This document shows, in pieces, positions 9,390 to 11,783 of a DNA stretch of 11,783 nt; within the stretch, counting starts at the first letter, position 1, and every line of letters begins with the position of its first letter. The DNA comes from Synura sp. LO234KE. Taxonomy: Eukaryota > Sar > Synurophyceae > Synurales > Mallomonadaceae. The position numbers and the translations under genes are program-made. The DNA lies in contig VKHC01000465.1 in the NCBI GenBank assembly GCA_015143735.1, positions 1 to 11,783 of the forward strand. Direction: 5' to 3'. The notes below the pieces were generated by a model. It was not told the origin of the DNA, searched no databases, and worked only from the letters and a program-made list of their open reading frames with translations.

Positions 9390-10130
9390 CTAGGCTAATC
9401 TAGTCTTGCTCTTGTTGCTCAGTTGAAGGTGACTGGGGTCAATAAGTACAAGTGTTAGTTAAGTACAGAAGACAAGTATTAACTAGGTGATATTAACAGA
9501 TTTTTACAAGAATTGGACAACCAACTTTTTTAGATATTATCATGAGCAATCAAGGAGAACATCTCGTTAAGTAATATCAAGAGAGAAGGAGAGCACGCGG
9601 GAGCTATTAGTGTATTCATGAACTACGTTCCTCGTTTGTTGTTATACTATTTGACGCGCTCTAACCACAGCCAACGGATATGATCTGGATGATCATTGCC
9701 ATGAATCTTTACCGTTGGTGGTCAACTACGTGAACCCAGAGTTGGTCTGAATACGCACGATATCTTTTGACATTACAGTTTCGTTTAAGGATAATAGGGA
9801 TTCCTGCTGCCTCGTTGGCCAGCTAAAACTACTATCTGACACTACGCTAATTTGTTGTTGATACTAGCAAGCCCAAGTAGATATACGACTAATTATCCTC
9901 ATTCCAACGGGGTGGCAGTTAGCCTCCGGCGCATGGCCTGACGCCATTTTCGGCTCTCTTCGTTTTACTTGGTACTGATAATGCTCGGTTGGTGCTCGCA
10001 GACTTGCGAGTGACAACCACCTAAATCTGAATTGTCGCTAGTACGCTTATCAAATGGTGTCATAGAAATAAGTCCAGTCATCCTAGATAAAATGCTTTCT
10101 AATCAATCAGCAGGTAATTACACATATGAA
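9390..10130. other. AT-rich intergenic region
   Basis: This holds no open frame worth calling. It lies between the 5' side of the LINE and the stop codon of the KAPA synthase gene, so it should include that gene's 3' untranslated region. A 7-bp inverted repeat (TAGTTAA at 9456-9462, TTAACTA at 9479-9485) and a stronger hairpin at 9987-10018 are the only structures seen. No tRNA or canonical AATAAA polyadenylation signal was recognised. Confidence 0.5.
9987..10018. other. Imperfect hairpin with GACT loop
   Basis: The arms are GGTTG (9987-9991) with CAACC (10014-10018) and CTCGCA (9995-10000) with TGCGAG (10005-10010), separated by a symmetric 3+3 internal loop and closed by a four-base loop GACT. 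It lies about 110 bases past the KAPA synthase stop codon, so it could fold in that messenger's 3' end. Function is unknown; it could equally be a chance structure. Confidence 0.4.
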
Positions 10131-11311
10131 TTAATTTTGAAGAAGAGATTGCATCTGATGACACAGTGCGTCGATTTCCTCGGACGTATTATGGGTATGC
10201 AACACGACCCGTATTCTTTCCATTCCTTCTGGAACAGTGGGTGCCCGAATAGGATAACACAGAAAACCTTCATACATAAGGGCCCTCGCAACTCGCATTA
10301 CTTCATTGTTTGTTGGGATTAGGATACCTTGAATGGGGCTATTATCGCTCCCTGGTAACATCGGTAATTCCAGCTCGGAGCTTACTCTGCGAAAATGAGA
10401 TACTAGAGTGGAGAGAATCTCTCTTTGTGGTTTATATACTTCCTCTAGTTTCTTATAAGCCTCATCGATCGCTAAGACAGAGTGTATCGGCAACGCTGTG
10501 CTATATATAAATGGTCGGCTGTAGTTCGTTAAGTATGTTTGCACGACTTCATGGTTTGTGACCAAGGCTGCTCCATGCTGACCCATCGCTTTCCCATACG
10601 TGTGCACTGTTCCAAGTAGATTTTGGTGATGATTCAGACCCAGAGAACTAACGAGACCTTCTCCTTTGGCCCCATAGATGCCTGTACTATGTGCTTCGTC
10701 AACCAAAACTAGAGCACCCTCCTCGCTGACGAGCTCAAATAATTCAACTAGTGGACATTCATCACCATCCATAGAGTATATGGACTCTACTACCACAAGT
10801 TTTTCTTTAAATTTTAAATTTAACTTCAACTTTCGCATGAGATCTGATGTGTCATTATGCTTGAAACTAACCGCATTTCGCTGACGTCCAGATTTTGCTC
10901 CGACTATAAGGGAATTATGCGATAATTCGTCATATAAAATACATGTATCTTCGGACGATATGCTGCTTAGTAAACCATAATTCAAGTCCCAACCAGAATT
11001 TGCGAGCAAGCAATAATTGTAGCCATGATAAGTAGCAATATTTTGTTCGACGTTTTGGTAAATTGGGAAATTTCCGGTGAGTAGTCTGGATCCAGTGGAT
11101 CCGAGCACTGGGGACCCTACTTTTACGTTTTTAACAAATGAATCGTAGCGATCTCGTATCCTATCGAATAGATGAGATTCCTATTCCTAGAGAATCCAAT
11201 ATAGTCGTTGGAGGAGAAATCAGTATTTAAATCGAAGTCAGGAAAAGTAAGTCTCCTAAGTTTATTTCCGCTTTTCCTCGCATCAACGCTCCGCCGGAGT
11301 CTTTCTAACAT
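10131..11311 (-). CDS. bioF: 8-amino-7-oxononanoate (KAPA) synthase, PLP-dependent, with one frameshift
   Basis: This enzyme joins pimeloyl-CoA (or pimeloyl-ACP) and L-alanine to give KAPA, the first step of biotin ring assembly. It belongs to the alpha-oxoamine synthase family. Motifs in order: TDFSSNDYIGFSRN at the N-terminus, GSTGSRLLTGN, LLANSGWDLN, ELSHNSLIVGAKSGR, LVDEAHSTGIYG (PLP-contacting Asp and His, codons near 10700 and 10691) and VHTYGKAMGQHGAALV, whose Lys (codon 10592-10590) is the Schiff-base lysine. The C-terminus is complete, with TAA at 10131-10133. I chose the ATG at 11311 because LERLRRSVDARK after it fits the family's N-terminal helix; an in-frame stop lies upstream. 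The span is one base short of 394 codons: the SNDYIG part is in one frame and all from FDRIRDRYDSF onward is in another. No mitochondrial presequence is obvious. No introns are needed. BioF function is preferred over 5-aminolevulinate synthase or Gly C-acetyltransferase, from the overall motif pattern. Confidence 0.85.
11162..11180 (-). other. Frame break in the KAPA synthase gene
   Basis: Upstream the frame reads ...GFSRNRNLI and then runs into wrong sequence and a TAA at 11123-11125; the correct continuation FDRIRDRYDSFVKN is in the next frame, which upstream has a TAG at about 11183. The two halves abut with no room for an intron, so one base appears to be missing within these positions. 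There is no homopolymer of note and no canonical slippery heptamer, so programmed frameshifting is not indicated. Confidence 0.75.
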
Positions 11312-11321
11312 AATTAGACAT
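11283..11321 (-). other. Possible small upstream ORF overlapping the KAPA synthase start
   Basis: An ATG at 11321, ten bases ahead of the chosen start and out of frame with it, opens a 12-codon frame ending in TGA at 11283. If the messenger begins upstream of it, scanning ribosomes would meet it first, which could lower translation of the enzyme. It may be chance. Confidence 0.3.
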
Positions 11322-11422
11322 CGTAACTGTCGGATATCTTCCAATCAATGGTGATGAGGTGTAATTACAAAACCGTAACACAAGAGTAACCAACTCAAAA
11401 AAGAAAAATTACTTTGGGAAAA
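11312..11422. promoter_or_regulatory. Shared divergent promoter region with CCAAT motif
   Basis: The starts of the KAPA synthase gene (minus) and the acidic protein gene (plus) are only 111 bases apart and point away from each other, so they must share regulatory DNA or place promoter elements inside one another's leaders. A CCAAT motif lies at 11341-11345 with an inverted CATTG-type neighbour, about 80 bases before the plus-strand ATG. An A-rich tract (about 11397-11408) precedes that ATG. No clear TATA box is seen. Confidence 0.4.
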
Positions 11423-11783
11423 ATGAGTGCAATCGAGGCAATTGTGGCAGTGCCGCCTCTGGAAGAATATGGCGATGATGAATTTTTTGACATGTTATCC
11501 GAGCTGAGCTCTGAACAATTCGACAATTCAGCAAGTGCTAATAAAAGTTCGGGAAGTAGTTCGGATGATGAAACCCTTATCGCTTCCAATATTTTTGATG
11601 ATCAATCGGATTCTTACAGTAATCCGAGTACTTCCTCGTTTAAGAAGAGAAGTTTGGATGGTTCCTATCATCAAGCTGATAATCGACTCCCAGGACTTAC
11701 TCATGGTGACTCTGAAATTATGAGTATATTGACAAGTGGAAATCTTCTTGGAAACAATTCTGGTAGAAAAGACCCAGATCATT
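11423..11783 (+). CDS. Acidic, serine-rich protein of unknown function, N-terminal part
   Basis: An open frame of 120 codons runs from an ATG with A at position -3 to the right edge of the window without a stop; an in-frame TAA lies upstream at 11387-11389, so this is the first in-frame start. The protein is rich in Ser, Asp, Glu and Asn and looks mostly disordered. Near residues 14-27 it has a mixed acidic and aromatic/leucine stretch, EEYGDDEFFDMLSEL, followed by Ser/Asp-rich runs and a basic KKRS at about residue 75. Acidic-hydrophobic stretches of this kind occur in transcription activation regions, so a nuclear regulator is possible, but no DNA-binding domain falls in the window. I do not recognise the family. 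Its base composition matches the KAPA synthase gene rather than the LINE, so it is a host gene. Confidence 0.7.
   Translation, partial: MSAIEAIVAVPPLEEYGDDEFFDMLSELSSEQFDNSASANKSSGSSSDDETLIASNIFDDQSDSYSNPSTSSFKKRSLDGSYHQADNRLPGLTHGDSEIMSILTSGNLLGNNSGRKDPDH

Noticed and set aside
269-9648. 12-bp match TTGTTGTTATAC on both flanks of the LINE (near 271-282 and 9636-9647) as a duplication
   Set aside because: It is short, low in complexity and far from the element edges; several 12-base matches are expected by chance in a window of this size.
9700-9760. tRNA-like A-box resemblance
   Set aside because: No matching B box at a proper distance and no cloverleaf could be drawn.
10032-10322. Plus-strand 96-codon frame at the end of the KAPA synthase gene
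   Set aside because: Mostly antisense to the conserved enzyme C-terminus and without any family resemblance.
11123-11180. Intron explaining the KAPA synthase frame change
   Set aside because: The protein motifs on each side abut with no missing residues and no room for a GT...AG intron.

Overview
The window looks like eukaryotic nuclear DNA, most plausibly fungal. The clearest host gene is an intron-free biotin-pathway enzyme, and the middle is filled by one long non-LTR (LINE-type) retrotransposon with an APE-type endonuclease. APE-type LINEs are a eukaryotic feature. I cannot name the species. The fungal call rests on the style of the 8-amino-7-oxononanoate (KAPA) synthase and on compact gene spacing, and it is an inference.

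Layout. Bases 1 to about 987 are AT-rich and hold no gene I can support. They do contain a 25-bp insertion ending in a homopolymer (776-800), bracketed by an exact 16-bp direct repeat (760-775 and 801-816), which is the signature of a tiny 5'-truncated retrotransposition event. From about 988 to 9390 runs one LINE, sense on the minus strand, so its 5' end is on the right. In sense order it has an ORF1-like region (about 9387-7010); an ORF2 starting near 7006 with the endonuclease (6800-6030), an undefined linker, and reverse transcriptase (5058-3876); a long unassigned stretch (3875-1950); RNase H (about 1850-1430); and a short 3' tail. All the key catalytic signatures can be read in the DNA, but in shifting frames, so the copy as given cannot make a full protein. 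A 15-bp direct repeat at 973-987 and 9275-9289 is a candidate target-site duplication, but an open ORF1 frame crosses the right-hand copy, so the exact boundary is unsettled.

From about 9390 to 10130 is AT-rich intergenic DNA with a strong imperfect hairpin (9987-10018). Then comes the KAPA synthase gene (minus, 10131-11311), complete in its PLP-binding motifs but carrying one apparent single-base deletion near 11162-11180. It is divergent from an acidic, serine-rich protein of unknown function (plus, from 11423) that runs off the right edge. The two share a 111-bp start-to-start region with a CCAAT motif.

I see no CRISPR array, tRNA, rRNA or convincing new multi-gene system. The items most worth following are the micro-insertion with its 16-bp repeat, the frame breaks that spare catalytic motifs in the LINE and also occur in the biotin gene, and the unassigned ORF1 and RT-to-RNase H segments.
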